Origin: Hephaestia caeni
Lineage (GTDB): Bacteria > Pseudomonadota > Alphaproteobacteria > Sphingomonadales > Sphingomonadaceae
Length of the DNA: 64,000 bases
Assembly (NCBI RefSeq): GCF_003550065.1
Contig: NZ_QXDC01000002.1
Location: forward strand, 1,236,260-1,300,259
Reading direction: 5' to 3'
Below, piece by piece: positions 1 to 8,263 of the stretch. The stretch's first letter is position 1. Every line of letters begins with the position of its first letter. A model generated the notes under the pieces. That model saw nothing but the letters and a program-made list of their open reading frames with translations, had not been told where the DNA came from and did not search any database. Made by a program: the position numbers and the translations under genes.

Positions 1-34
1 TATCGTCCAGCGTCTTGAAACTCTTGGCCGCCAT
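1..34 (-). CDS. pgk: phosphoglycerate kinase, N-terminal fragment (cut by window edge)
   Basis: Only the first 11 codons are inside the window. Read on the minus strand they give MAAKSFKTLDD, preceded by a GAAGGT ribosome-binding sequence about 6 bases before the ATG. The FKTLDD start is typical of alphaproteobacterial phosphoglycerate kinase. The position directly after tkt and gap on the same strand matches the usual tkt-gap-pgk order, so the call rests on the short peptide plus synteny. The enzyme makes ATP from 1,3-bisphosphoglycerate, the product of the neighbouring GapA. Confidence 0.72.
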   Translation of the reverse strand, partial: MAAKSFKTLDD

Positions 35-67
35 TGCTTACCTTCGTTCTCGATACTCCGATAGCAA

Positions 68-90
68 GGGCGCCCCGTTACGGGGCGCCC
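68..90 (-). terminator. GC-rich hairpin between gap and pgk
   Basis: A perfect palindrome GGGCGCCCC-GTTA-GGGGCGCCC starts four bases after the gap stop codon. It lacks a long T-run on the minus strand (TTGCTATC follows), so it could be an intercistronic attenuator or mRNA-stabilising hairpin rather than a full terminator. Confidence 0.6.
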
Positions 91-94
91 GCGA

Positions 95-1105
95 TCAGAT
101 CAGCTTCGCCATCGCGCCGGCGGTGTCGACCATCCGGTTCGAGAAGCCCCATTCGTTGTCGTACCACGACACGACGCGCACCAGCTTGCCGTCGATCACC
201 GCGGTCTCAAGGCTGTCGACGGTGGACGAGGCCGGCGTGTGGACGAGATCGGCCGAGACCAGCGGCTCGTCGGTATAATCGAGCACCGAGGCGAGCGGGC
301 CGCTTTCCGACGCCGCCTTGAGCGCGGCGTTGACCTCGTCGCGGGTCACCTCGCGGCCCGGCGTGAAGGTCAGGTCGATGATGCTGCCGTCGGGCACGGG
401 CACGCGGATCGCGGCGCCGTCGAGTTTGCCCTTCAATTCGGGCAGGACGAGCGCGACCGCGCGCGCGGCGCCGGTCGTGGTCGGGATCATCGATACCGCC
501 GCGGCACGCGCGCGGCGCAGATCCTTGTGGACCTGATCGAGGATCTTCTGATCGTTGGTATAGGCGTGGACCGTCAGCATCAGCCCGCGTTCGATCCCGA
601 ATGCGTCGTTGAGCACCTTGGCGACCGGCGCCAGACAGTTGGTCGTGCACGAGGCGTTCGAGACGATCGTCTGCTCGGCGGTCAATTGATCGTGGTTGAC
701 GCCGTAGACGACGGTGAGATCGACATCCTTGGCGGGCGCCGAGATCAGCACCTTCTTCGCGCCCGCATCGATATGCTTCTGCGCGCTGGCGCGATCGGTG
801 AAGAAGCCGGTGCATTCGAGCACCAGATCGACGCCAAGTTCCTTGTGCGGCAGATTGGCGGGATCACGCTCGGCGGTGACGCGGATGCGCTTGCCGTCGA
901 TCACGAGATCGTTGCCGTCGGCCCAAACCTCGCCCGGATATTTGCCGTGGACCGAATCGCGCGAGAACAGCCAGGCATTGGACTTGGCATCGGCGAGGTC
1001 GTTGATCGTGACCAGTTCCATCCCCGTGTCGCCGCGCTCGAGCATCGCGCGCGCCACCAGCCGCCCGATCCGTCCAAAGCCGTTGATCGCTACCTTCACG
1101 CTCAT
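95..1105 (-). CDS. gap: type I glyceraldehyde-3-phosphate dehydrogenase
   Basis: 336 residues, the normal length. It oxidises glyceraldehyde-3-phosphate to 1,3-bisphosphoglycerate with NAD(P) in the cytoplasm. Visible are the N-terminal Rossmann motif [10 protein letters not shown] (residues 7-16), the catalytic cysteine in [12 protein letters not shown] (about 150-161), and the C-terminal [13 protein letters not shown] signature. The ATG start is preceded by a purine-rich stretch. The gene lies between tkt and pgk on the same strand, a lower-glycolysis/Calvin-like cluster, with 86 bp to the tkt stop codon and a hairpin before pgk. Confidence 0.97.
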   Translation of the reverse strand: MSVKVAINGFGRIGRLVARAMLERGDTGMELVTINDLADAKSNAWLFSRDSVHGKYPGEVWADGNDLVIDGKRIRVTAERDPANLPHKELGVDLVLECTGFFTDRASAQKHIDAGAKKVLISAPAKDVDLTVVYGVNHDQLTAEQTIVSNASCTTNCLAPVAKVLNDAFGIERGLMLTVHAYTNDQKILDQVHKDLRRARAAAVSMIPTTTGAARAVALVLPELKGKLDGAAIRVPVPDGSIIDLTFTPGREVTRDEVNAALKAASESGPLASVLDYTDEPLVSADLVHTPASSTVDSLETAVIDGKLVRVVSWYDNEWGFSNRMVDTAGAMAKLI

Positions 1106-1191
1106 CTGTCAGTCTCCAACTTGCTGGTCAGCAGCCTCTTGCGAGGCGAAAATGAGATCGGGCCTTTTTGGGGGTCCGTCTGCTAGGTAGG

Positions 1192-3156
1192 TCAGCCCTT
1201 CACGCGCGCAATGACCTTGGGGGTGATCTTCTCGGCGGTAAGCCCGAAATAATCATAGAGGGCGCTTGCCGGCGCCGACGCGCCGAAGCGATCGATGCCA
1301 AAGCGCATCCCCTCCAGCCCGGTATAGCGTTCCCAGCCGAAGGTCGTCCCCGCCTCGATCGAGACGCGCAAGACGCCGCCCGGCAGAATGTCCGCGCGAT
1401 AATCATCCGGCTGCGCGTCGAAGCGCGAGGTGCAGGGCATCGACACGACATCGGCGCCGATCCCCTCGGCCTCGAGCCGTTCGGCGACGCCGCACGCAAT
1501 CTCGACTTCGGAGCCGGTGGCGATCAGCACCACCTGTCGCGGCGCCGCGGCGGCACGCAGGCGATAGGCACCCCGCGCGCTCAGCATCCCGCCGCCATCG
1601 CGCAATTGCGGCAGGTTCTGGCGCGTGAGTGCAAGCAACGACGGGCCGTCGGCGCGGTTGAGCGCGAGTTGCCAGCATTCGGCGGTCTCGATGATATCGC
1701 ACGGACGGTAGACGTCGAGGCCGGGCATCGCGCGCAGGCTTTGCAGGTGCTCGATCGGCTGATGCGTCGGCCCGTCCTCGCCGAGCCCGATCGAATCGTG
1801 CGTCATCACATAGACGATGCGCGCGCGCTGCAGCGCCGACAGCCGGATCGCGGGGCGCGCATAATCCGAAAAGACCATGAAGGTGCCGCCGAACGGGATC
1901 ACCCCGCCGTGCAGCGCCATGCCGTTCATCGCCGCCGACATGCCGAATTCGCGGATGCCGTAATAAATGTAGCGACCCGCATAATCCTCCGCCGTCAGTG
2001 GCGTGGTGGCAGGCGTCTTGGTGTTGTTCGAGCCGGTGAGATCGGCCGAGCCGCCGATCATCTCGGGGATCGCCGCGGTCAGCGCGTCGAGCGCGAGTTC
2101 GGACGCCTTGCGCGTGGCGACCTTCTGCGGATCGGCGAGCCAACCGGCGATCGCGGTTGCCGTCACGTCATTATCGGGAAGACGCCCCGCAACACGGCGC
2201 CCGAATTCGTCGTGATCGCCGTGCGTTGCAAGGCGATCCGTCCATTCGGCACGAAGCGCACCACCGCGCGCGCCGGCCGCACGCCAGGCGGCGAGGATCG
2301 ACGCGGGCACCTCGAACGGCGGCGCCGTCCAGCCGAGCGTCTCGCGCGCCGCGGCGATCTCGTCCTTGCCGAGCGGCGATCCGTGGGTCTTTGCCGTGCC
2401 CTGCTTGTTGGGCGCACCCTTGCCGATGATCGTGCGGCACTGGACGAGCGACGGGCGCTCGTCGGCGATCGCTTCGTCGAACGCGCGCGCGATATCCGCC
2501 GGATCGTGGCCGTCGCAGGTGACCGTGTGCCAGCCCGCCGCCCGATAGCGTGCGGGAATGTCCTCGCTGGTCGACAGCGAGGTGGCGCCGTCGATCGTGA
2601 TCTTGTTATCGTCCCACAGCACGTTCAGCCGGCCGAGCTTGAGGTGCCCGGCGAGCCCGATCGCCTCGTGGTTGATGCCTTCCATCAGGCAGCCGTCGCC
2701 CGCGATCACCCAGGTGCGATGATCGACAAGGCCATCATCGAACACCGCGTTCAGGTGACGCTCGGCCAGCGCCATGCCCACCGCCATCGCCAGCCCCTGC
2801 CCCAGCGGACCGGTGGTGCATTCGATGCCCGGCAGCTCGAAATTCTCGGGATGCCCCGCGCACGGGCTGCCGAGTTGGCGGAAATTCCTGATGTCGTCGA
2901 TCGTCGGGCGTTGATAGCCGGTGAGATAGAGCAGCGAATAGATCAGCATCGATCCGTGCCCGGCCGACAGCACGAAGCGATCGCGATCGGGCCAGGCCGG
3001 ATCGGCGGGATCGAACTTGAGATAATCGGTGAACAGCACGGTGGCGACGTCGGCCATGCCCATCGGCATTCCCGGATGGCCCGAATTGGCGGCCTCCACG
3101 GCGTCCATCGACAGCGCGCGGATCGCGTTGGCGAGATCGGTCGGGGAAACGGCCAT
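1192..3156 (-). CDS. tkt: transketolase
   Basis: 654 residues, full length. This thiamine-diphosphate enzyme moves two-carbon ketol units between pentose, erythrose and hexose phosphates. The N-terminal domain shows SGHPGMPMGMA and AGDGCLMEGINHEA with the GDG...N diphosphate/Mg2+ site (about residues 150-185). The pyrimidine domain has THDSIGLGEDGPTHQPIEHL (about 450-470). The C-terminal domain follows without a break. It is the first gene of the minus-strand tkt-gap-pgk group. Its start codon faces a 158-bp gap shared with the zapA-side genes, which probably holds back-to-back promoters. Confidence 0.97.
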   Translation of the reverse strand: MAVSPTDLANAIRALSMDAVEAANSGHPGMPMGMADVATVLFTDYLKFDPADPAWPDRDRFVLSAGHGSMLIYSLLYLTGYQRPTIDDIRNFRQLGSPCAGHPENFELPGIECTTGPLGQGLAMAVGMALAERHLNAVFDDGLVDHRTWVIAGDGCLMEGINHEAIGLAGHLKLGRLNVLWDDNKITIDGATSLSTSEDIPARYRAAGWHTVTCDGHDPADIARAFDEAIADERPSLVQCRTIIGKGAPNKQGTAKTHGSPLGKDEIAAARETLGWTAPPFEVPASILAAWRAAGARGGALRAEWTDRLATHGDHDEFGRRVAGRLPDNDVTATAIAGWLADPQKVATRKASELALDALTAAIPEMIGGSADLTGSNNTKTPATTPLTAEDYAGRYIYYGIREFGMSAAMNGMALHGGVIPFGGTFMVFSDYARPAIRLSALQRARIVYVMTHDSIGLGEDGPTHQPIEHLQSLRAMPGLDVYRPCDIIETAECWQLALNRADGPSLLALTRQNLPQLRDGGGMLSARGAYRLRAAAAPRQVVLIATGSEVEIACGVAERLEAEGIGADVVSMPCTSRFDAQPDDYRADILPGGVLRVSIEAGTTFGWERYTGLEGMRFGIDRFGASAPASALYDYFGLTAEKITPKVIARVKG

Positions 3157-3314
3157 CGGGCATCCTTCGGAGCTTGGCCGGCGCGCCCGGGATCGTCGCG
3201 CGGCGACCGGTGAGTCGACGAATGAGCGGGTCTTTGCGGTGACACGATGCTGTCGTCAACCGGGCCGCCGGGAATCCTTCTTGCGGTGGGGCAAAGCCGT
3301 GCTATCCCGATGGC

Positions 3315-3497
3315 ATGGCCGATCAACCCGCCGCCATCGATCGCATCGATCGCGCAATCGCACGGATCGAGCGCGCCGTGACGACGCGCACCCGCCAAAA
3401 CGACACGCTTGCCAAGCGGCACGCCGCACTGCGCGCGCGGATCGCGGAGGCCGTCCAGGCGCTCGACGATGTGATCGCACGCGAGGATCGGGGCTGA
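3315..3497 (+). CDS. small coiled-coil protein upstream of zapA
   Basis: 60 residues, almost entirely one predicted helix (ADQPAAIDRIDRAIARIERA...) with heptad-like spacing of I, L and A and many charged residues. I recognise no named family. The stop codon TGA overlaps the zapA ATG by one base (TGATG), so the two are translationally coupled. A short coiled coil directly ahead of zapA suggests a role near the Z-ring, by analogy with ZapB-like proteins; this is inference from position and shape only. Confidence 0.75.
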   Translation: MADQPAAIDRIDRAIARIERAVTTRTRQNDTLAKRHAALRARIAEAVQALDDVIAREDRG

Positions 3498-3805
3498 TGG
3501 CCGAAGTCACGCTCACCATCGGCGATCGTGCGCATGTCGTCGCCTGCCGCGACGGCGAGGAGGCACAGCTCCGCCATCTCGGCACGCTGCTCGACGAGCG
3601 CTGGGAGGTGGCATCGCGCGCCTCGGGCAATATGGGCAACGAACGCACGATGCTGTTCGTCGCGCTGATGCTCGCCGACGCGCTCGACGAGGCCCGGCGC
3701 CAGCCGCCGGGCGATTCGCCCGCCGACGGCGCCTCGCTCGATCGGGTTGCCGAAAAGCTCGAGGCGCTCGCCGCCACTCTTGAGGATGCGGGGCCGAACG
3801 CCTAA
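3497..3805 (+). CDS. zapA: cell division protein ZapA
   Basis: 102 residues. ZapA binds FtsZ and bundles protofilaments at the division site. The N-terminal beta-strand and helix AEVTLTIGDRAHVVACRDGEEAQLRHLGTLL fits the ZapA head (shown here only as AEVTLTIGDR...RHLGTLLDER), followed by the conserved MLFVALMLADAL helix and a C-terminal coiled coil. The ATG overlaps the stop of the preceding coiled-coil gene. Downstream is 6S RNA and then the 5-formyl-THF cyclo-ligase gene, the classic zapA-ssrS-ygfA arrangement of proteobacteria, which independently supports the call. Confidence 0.93.
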   Translation: MAEVTLTIGDRAHVVACRDGEEAQLRHLGTLLDERWEVASRASGNMGNERTMLFVALMLADALDEARRQPPGDSPADGASLDRVAEKLEALAATLEDAGPNA

Positions 3806-3813
3806 ATTGACCG

Positions 3814-3976
3814 ACGGTGGGAACTGCCCGGTACGAGCTGTTCGATTATCCCTGAGGCTATTCATCATCCATGGGAGCTGTCCCTGCCCGGGCCCTGGCC
3901 CGACGTACATGGCGCCCACCTGACGTTTTGGGCGTCAGTGGATTCTCAAGCAAACGGTCATGGCGGTCCCACCACC
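3814..3976 (+). ncRNA. ssrS: 6S RNA (RNA polymerase regulator)
   Basis: The segment between zapA and fau can fold as a long 6S-like rod of about 160 nt. The 5' arm GGTGGGAACTGCC (3816-3828) pairs with the 3' arm GGCGGTCCCACC (3962-3973). The 5' half contains CCCTGAGGCTATTCATC, matching the conserved CCCTGAGCCGATATTTCAT region of E. coli 6S from memory. Length, strand and position match ssrS across proteobacteria. 6S RNA mimics an open promoter and sequesters the housekeeping sigma-RNA polymerase holoenzyme in stationary phase. Exact ends are estimates. Confidence 0.87.
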
Positions 3977-4051
3977 TTGCTGCGGCGCCCCGCTCATTCC
4001 CCTCCCCGTCAGACGCATCCGACCCACCGCAAGCGCCAGCGTTTGCGGCAC

Positions 4052-4080
4052 GTTGGACCCCGGAACAAGTCCGGGGTGAC
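4052..4080. repeat. palindromic intergenic repeat, single half-unit
   Basis: GTTGGACCCCGGAACAAGT followed by CCGGGGTGAC forms a hairpin (ACCCCGGA...TCCGGGGT). The same half-unit recurs near 10.4, 20.2 and 23.4 kb, usually as inward-facing pairs; here only one half is clear. It lies between the 6S gene and fau. Confidence 0.85.
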
Positions 4081-4106
4081 GAAAATGAGGAAGCCGGGGG
4101 CCAGCC

Positions 4107-4658
4107 TTGACTGACAAGCAAACACTCCGGGCACGGTTGCGCGCCGCGCGCGACACATTCGTCGTCGAGCGCCCGCATGCGATCGCGCCGCCTGCGCCTT
4201 ATCTCGCGCTGCTGCGGCCGGGGCTTGTGGTCGCCTCGTACATACCGATCGGCGGCGAGGCCGATCCGACGGCGCTCGCCACCGCCGCGCTCGATTCGGG
4301 CTGCACCCTCGCGCTGCCGCATGTCGTCAGCCGCGCGCAGCCGCTGCGGTTCCTCGAATGGCATCCCGATCATCCGCTCGACGACGGGCCGTTCGGGCTG
4401 CGCCAGCCGCACCACGACCGTCGCGAGGTCGCGCCCGACATCATCCTGACCCCGCTCGTCGGGTTCGACGCGGGCCTCAACCGGCTCGGCCAGGGCGCGG
4501 GCCATTACGACCGCGCGTTCGCCGCCCACCCGGCCGCGCGGCGCATCGGCGTGGCATGGTCCGTCCAGCAGATCGCGGCGCTCGCGCCCGACCCCTGGGA
4601 TGTGCCATTGCACGCCGTCATCACCGAAAACGGCTGGATCGAAGGGAAGACTGCATGA
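4107..4658 (+). CDS. fau: 5-formyltetrahydrofolate cyclo-ligase
   Basis: 183 residues. It converts 5-formyl-THF to 5,10-methenyl-THF using ATP. Visible are the N-terminal KQTLRARLRAAR helix, ASYIPIGGEADP near residue 44, and the signature GFDAGLNRLGQGAGHYDRAF near 120-140, where the GxGxGxYDR loop binds the nucleotide. The start is a TTG, the only in-frame start that gives the usual N-terminus. The gene follows 6S RNA as in most proteobacteria (ygfA/fau). Its stop overlaps the next ATG (ATGA). Confidence 0.92.
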   Translation: MTDKQTLRARLRAARDTFVVERPHAIAPPAPYLALLRPGLVVASYIPIGGEADPTALATAALDSGCTLALPHVVSRAQPLRFLEWHPDHPLDDGPFGLRQPHHDRREVAPDIILTPLVGFDAGLNRLGQGAGHYDRAFAAHPAARRIGVAWSVQQIAALAPDPWDVPLHAVITENGWIEGKTA

Positions 4659-4852
4659 CACCAAGCTGGCGTAAACCCGCAGGGATGCTGGCGATCATCG
4701 TGTTGATCGTGGTGTGGGCGGGGCTTGTCGTCAGCCTGTCGGGCGTAGTCGGCCGCTGGCACTGGCTGGCGCAGCTCGCGTTCTACGTCGTCGCGGGGAT
4801 CGTGTGGATCACGCCGCTGAAGCCGCTTCTCCGGTGGATGGAAACCGGGAAG

Positions 4853-4864
<12 letters not shown>
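4655..4864 (+). CDS. DUF2842 family small membrane protein
   Basis: 69 residues with two hydrophobic helices (about residues 11-31 and 37-55) and the ending ITPLKPLLRWME, typical of the DUF2842 family of short alphaproteobacterial inner-membrane proteins. Function is unknown. It is translationally coupled to fau by an ATGA overlap. Its last codons overlap the CCA end of the opposite-strand tRNA-Asp gene by 12 bases, a tight convergent arrangement. Confidence 0.85.
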
Positions 4865-4929
<65 letters not shown>

Positions 4930-4982
4930 ATGATGTGCGTGAGGCGCGCCAACTAGGGGAGCCACCCCACCCTGTCAACTGG

Positions 4983-6251
4983 TCACGCTTGCTCCTCGGG
5001 CACGGGTTCGTCGATTCGCCGCCGATGCGTCGTCAGCGTGCCGTGTTCGAACAGGAAACCCGCGATGTCGGGCTTGCCGGCGGCGCCGATCACGGTCTGC
5101 ATGATGATCAGCAGCGGCACCGCGAGCAGCGCGCCGGGCGTGCCCCAGATCCAGCCCCAGAAGCTGAGCGAGACGAGAATCATCAGCGGGTTGATCGTCA
5201 GCCGGTGCCCCACGATCAGCGGCGTCACCACGTTCGCCTCGACGAGATGGCAGCCGATCATGATCGCGGGCGGCACCATCGCCATCCAGATATCGGTGAA
5301 GGTCATCAGCCCGCCCAGCGCCATCAGCAGCGCGGCGACGATCGGGCCGAAATAGGGGATGTAGTTGAGCAGCGCGATCACCCCGCCCCACATCAGCGGA
5401 TAGGGCATTCCCACCATCCACAGCCAGAAGGCCACGAACAGCCCCAGGCACGCGTTGATGAAGGTGATCGTGCCGAGATAGGCCGACACGTCGTCGACCA
5501 CCGCCTGGATGACGCGCGCGGTGGCCATCGCCCCGCCGAAACTCGATCGGTTGGTGATCGTGCGTTCGCGCGTCTTGGTCCAGCCGGCGAGGAAGAAATA
5601 GACCACGAGGATGCCGAAGAAGAGCTGGACGATCACCACCGGCGCTGATGTCGCCGCCAGTTCGAGCAGCGAATTGGGCGGCGCCACGGTCGCCTGTTCG
5701 GCGCGGCCGACGGGGCCGGAGGCGAGCTTCTCGATCGTCGAATCGACGTAATGCTGGAGGTTCGCGTAGAAATCGAGCAGCGGCGCGACATTGCTCTGGA
5801 TGCGGTCGATCCGTTCGGGCAGCAGCCGGAAGAATTCGGTCGCGGGCACGACGATCGCCGCAAGCGCGATATTGGCCGCGATCAGGAACAGCAGCACGCA
5901 CACCAGCGCCGCGATCGGCGAGGGAATGCGGTGCCGCTCCTGCCATTCGAGCACCGGCACCAACGCGACCGCGATGACGAGCGCGGCGGTGACGGGAAGG
6001 AAGAATTCGGCGCCCGATTTGAGCGCGAACGGCGTCGCCAGCGCAACCCCCGCGCCGACGAGCAACGTCAGCGCGGCGAGCAGCCGATCGCGGCGCAGCG
6101 ACACGCGATTCCGGTCCGCGGTGCCTTCGCGCGGCAGTGGAAGCCCGAACGCGCCTTCGCGATCGGATGCAGGGCGATCAGGTGCGGAGTCGGGGCGGCC
6201 CCCCTCCCCGGTTCGCGTCGTATCGTCACCAGTCCCCAAACGCTTGTCCAC
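4983..6251 (-). CDS. AI-2E/PerM family transporter
   Basis: 422 residues. The family comprises inner-membrane permeases with about eight helices, some exporting autoinducer-2, others of unknown substrate. Paired N-terminal helices begin near residue 57 (RLLAALTLLVGAGVAL). A long soluble/coiled loop follows at about 135-200. Family motifs include NYIPYFGPIVAALL (about 305-318) and the C-terminal VGHRLTINPLMILVSLSFWG region. The start is GTG. The first 50 residues are hydrophilic and low-complexity (R/D/G/P), longer than usual. The gene stands alone. Confidence 0.9.
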   Translation of the reverse strand: MDKRLGTGDDTTRTGEGGRPDSAPDRPASDREGAFGLPLPREGTADRNRVSLRRDRLLAALTLLVGAGVALATPFALKSGAEFFLPVTAALVIAVALVPVLEWQERHRIPSPIAALVCVLLFLIAANIALAAIVVPATEFFRLLPERIDRIQSNVAPLLDFYANLQHYVDSTIEKLASGPVGRAEQATVAPPNSLLELAATSAPVVIVQLFFGILVVYFFLAGWTKTRERTITNRSSFGGAMATARVIQAVVDDVSAYLGTITFINACLGLFVAFWLWMVGMPYPLMWGGVIALLNYIPYFGPIVAALLMALGGLMTFTDIWMAMVPPAIMIGCHLVEANVVTPLIVGHRLTINPLMILVSLSFWGWIWGTPGALLAVPLLIIMQTVIGAAGKPDIAGFLFEHGTLTTHRRRIDEPVPEEQA

Positions 6252-6335
6252 ACGCTGCCCTTCCCGGACTTTCGAGGCTCAAAGGCCACCCTAGCCGGAT
6301 TTGGAGTGCGTGTAATATAGCGAAATGGGGTCAGG

Positions 6336-8078
6336 CTATGCCGCCGCCTCCTCCGCGAACAGCCCCTTGAGGTCGCGCTTGAGGATCTTGCCGTTGGCGT
6401 TGCGCGGCAGCGTTTCGGCGACGAAGCGGATCGCGACCGGCACCTTGAACGCCGCCAGATGGCGGCCGACCCACGCCTGCAATTCGTGCTCGCTCGCGGT
6501 GCTGCCTGGCGCGAGATGGACGACCGCCACGGGTTCCTCGCCCAGCGTGCGGTGGGGGATGCCGATCAGCGCGCAATCGGTGACCGCGGGGTGCACGTAG
6601 AGGACGTTCTCGACCTCGCTCGAATAGATGTTCTCGCCGCCGCGGATGACGATATCCTTGGCGCGATCGACGATGAAGCAGAACCCCTCCTCGTCGATCC
6701 GCGCGATGTCGCCGGTGCGCACCCAGCCGTCGACGAAGGTCGCCACGGTGGCCGCTGCATTGTTCCAATAGCCGTTCACGATCATCGGGCCTTTCGCCCA
6801 CAATTCGCCGATCTCGCCGGAGGGCAGTTCGCGCGTGCCGTCTTCGTCCATGATCTTGAGATCGGCGGTGGCGACGGGAGGCCCGCAGCTTTCAGGGCGA
6901 TTGAGATAATCCTCGCCCGAATGGGTGGTGACGGTCGCCATCGTCTCGGTCATCCCCCAGCCGCTGCCGGGCAGCGCGCCGAATTCGGCATGGATGCGCC
7001 GCACCAGTTCGGGGGCGGCGGGCGCGCCGCCATAAGCGATCGATTCGAGGCTCGACAGATCGAAGCGGCCACGCTCGGGATGTTCGAGCAATTGCCACGC
7101 GATCGTCGGCACGCCGCCGGTCATCGTCACTTTCTCGCGCTCGATGATCGCCATCGCCTCCACCGGCTCCCACTTGCGCATGAACACCAAGGTGCTGCCG
7201 GTGGCGATCGCGCCCATCATCACCGCGCTGGAGGCAGTGACGTGGAACAGCGGGATGACGAGCAGCATCGAGCGCGGAGTCGGCTCGGGCGGGGTCTCGC
7301 CGCGCCGGAGGCAGGTGCGCGCCGCCGCGAAGCCCCCCGACAGAATGTTGGTCGCCATGTTGCGGTGCGTGCCGAGCGCGCCCTTGGGCGCCCCCGTGGT
7401 GCCGCTGGTATAGAAAATCCCCGCCGCATCGTCGGGCGCGATCTCGGCGGCGGGCAAGGGCCGGTCGGGGAGCGTCGCATAATCGCGAGGGTTGCCGATC
7501 ACCTCCTCGAGCGCGTGTGCCCCCTCAAGCGGTGCCGCCGCGCGCGTGACGAGCACATGGCGCAGGCCGGGCAGATCGGCGTAATGAGCGGCGAGGCATT
7601 GGTGCCGTCGTTCGTCGGCGATCAGCACTCCGGCCCCCGAATCAGCAAGCCCATAGGCAAGTTCGGCGCCCGTCCACCAGGCGTTGAGCGGCACCACGAT
7701 CGCGCCGAGCGTCACCACCGCGAAGAACGCCACCGGCCATTCGGGCAGGTTGCGCATCGCCAGCGCGACGCGATCGCCCTTGCCCACTCCCAGCGCGGCG
7801 AGATGCGCCGCCAGCGCCGCGATCGCGCGGAAATTGGCGTCATAGCTGACGCGTTCGTCTTCATAGACGGTGAAGGGCAGGCCGCCATAGGCCCGCGCCG
7901 CCTCGATCAGCGCGCGCAGATGGGGCGGCGAGTTCTTCCACACCCGCGTCGGCACGCCGCGGATCGTCACCGTCTCCATCTCGAATTTCTGGCCCGGCGC
8001 GGTCAGCAGCGCCTCGGCCTCGGCGATCGACATCGCCGGCCAGGCCGGATCGAGCGCGACGATAGGCTGGCTGTCCAC
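6336..8078 (-). CDS. class I adenylate-forming acyl-CoA synthetase
   Basis: About 580 residues. It activates a carboxylic acid to acyl-AMP and then acyl-CoA. Seen are the P-loop-like YTSGTTGAPKGA (about residue 228), the YGGAPAAPEL and GWGMTET motifs, the hinge GWVRTGDIARID, RAKDIVIRGGENIYSSEVE, and the catalytic-lysine tail PRNANGKILKRDL. An ATG pair at 8096/8093 is in frame, but the GGAGAGG sequence lies 6 bases before the GTG at 8078, which I prefer as start. It faces the fadB/J-like gene across about 185 bp and belongs to a beta-oxidation-type block; the chain length used cannot be read from sequence. Confidence 0.9.
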   Translation of the reverse strand: MDSQPIVALDPAWPAMSIAEAEALLTAPGQKFEMETVTIRGVPTRVWKNSPPHLRALIEAARAYGGLPFTVYEDERVSYDANFRAIAALAAHLAALGVGKGDRVALAMRNLPEWPVAFFAVVTLGAIVVPLNAWWTGAELAYGLADSGAGVLIADERRHQCLAAHYADLPGLRHVLVTRAAAPLEGAHALEEVIGNPRDYATLPDRPLPAAEIAPDDAAGIFYTSGTTGAPKGALGTHRNMATNILSGGFAAARTCLRRGETPPEPTPRSMLLVIPLFHVTASSAVMMGAIATGSTLVFMRKWEPVEAMAIIEREKVTMTGGVPTIAWQLLEHPERGRFDLSSLESIAYGGAPAAPELVRRIHAEFGALPGSGWGMTETMATVTTHSGEDYLNRPESCGPPVATADLKIMDEDGTRELPSGEIGELWAKGPMIVNGYWNNAAATVATFVDGWVRTGDIARIDEEGFCFIVDRAKDIVIRGGENIYSSEVENVLYVHPAVTDCALIGIPHRTLGEEPVAVVHLAPGSTASEHELQAWVGRHLAAFKVPVAIRFVAETLPRNANGKILKRDLKGLFAEEAAA

Positions 8079-8263
8079 GGGGCACCTCTCCATCATATTC
8101 CGAATGTCGGGTTTGGATATTTCTCCGACGCTTATGACGTTAGTGTTGATTCATGCGCCGCTCAAGGCAATAGGAGAATCAGCATTTGAACACAGGGTAT
8201 GCCACACCGCGAGACGGACGCGGGCGCCAGCGCCCCGCCGCCACCACAGGAGACACCGCGATC

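Noticed and set aside
1168..3213. 681-codon plus-strand open frame opposite transketolase
   Set aside because: Mirror frame of tkt; no motif and low-complexity Arg/Gly composition.
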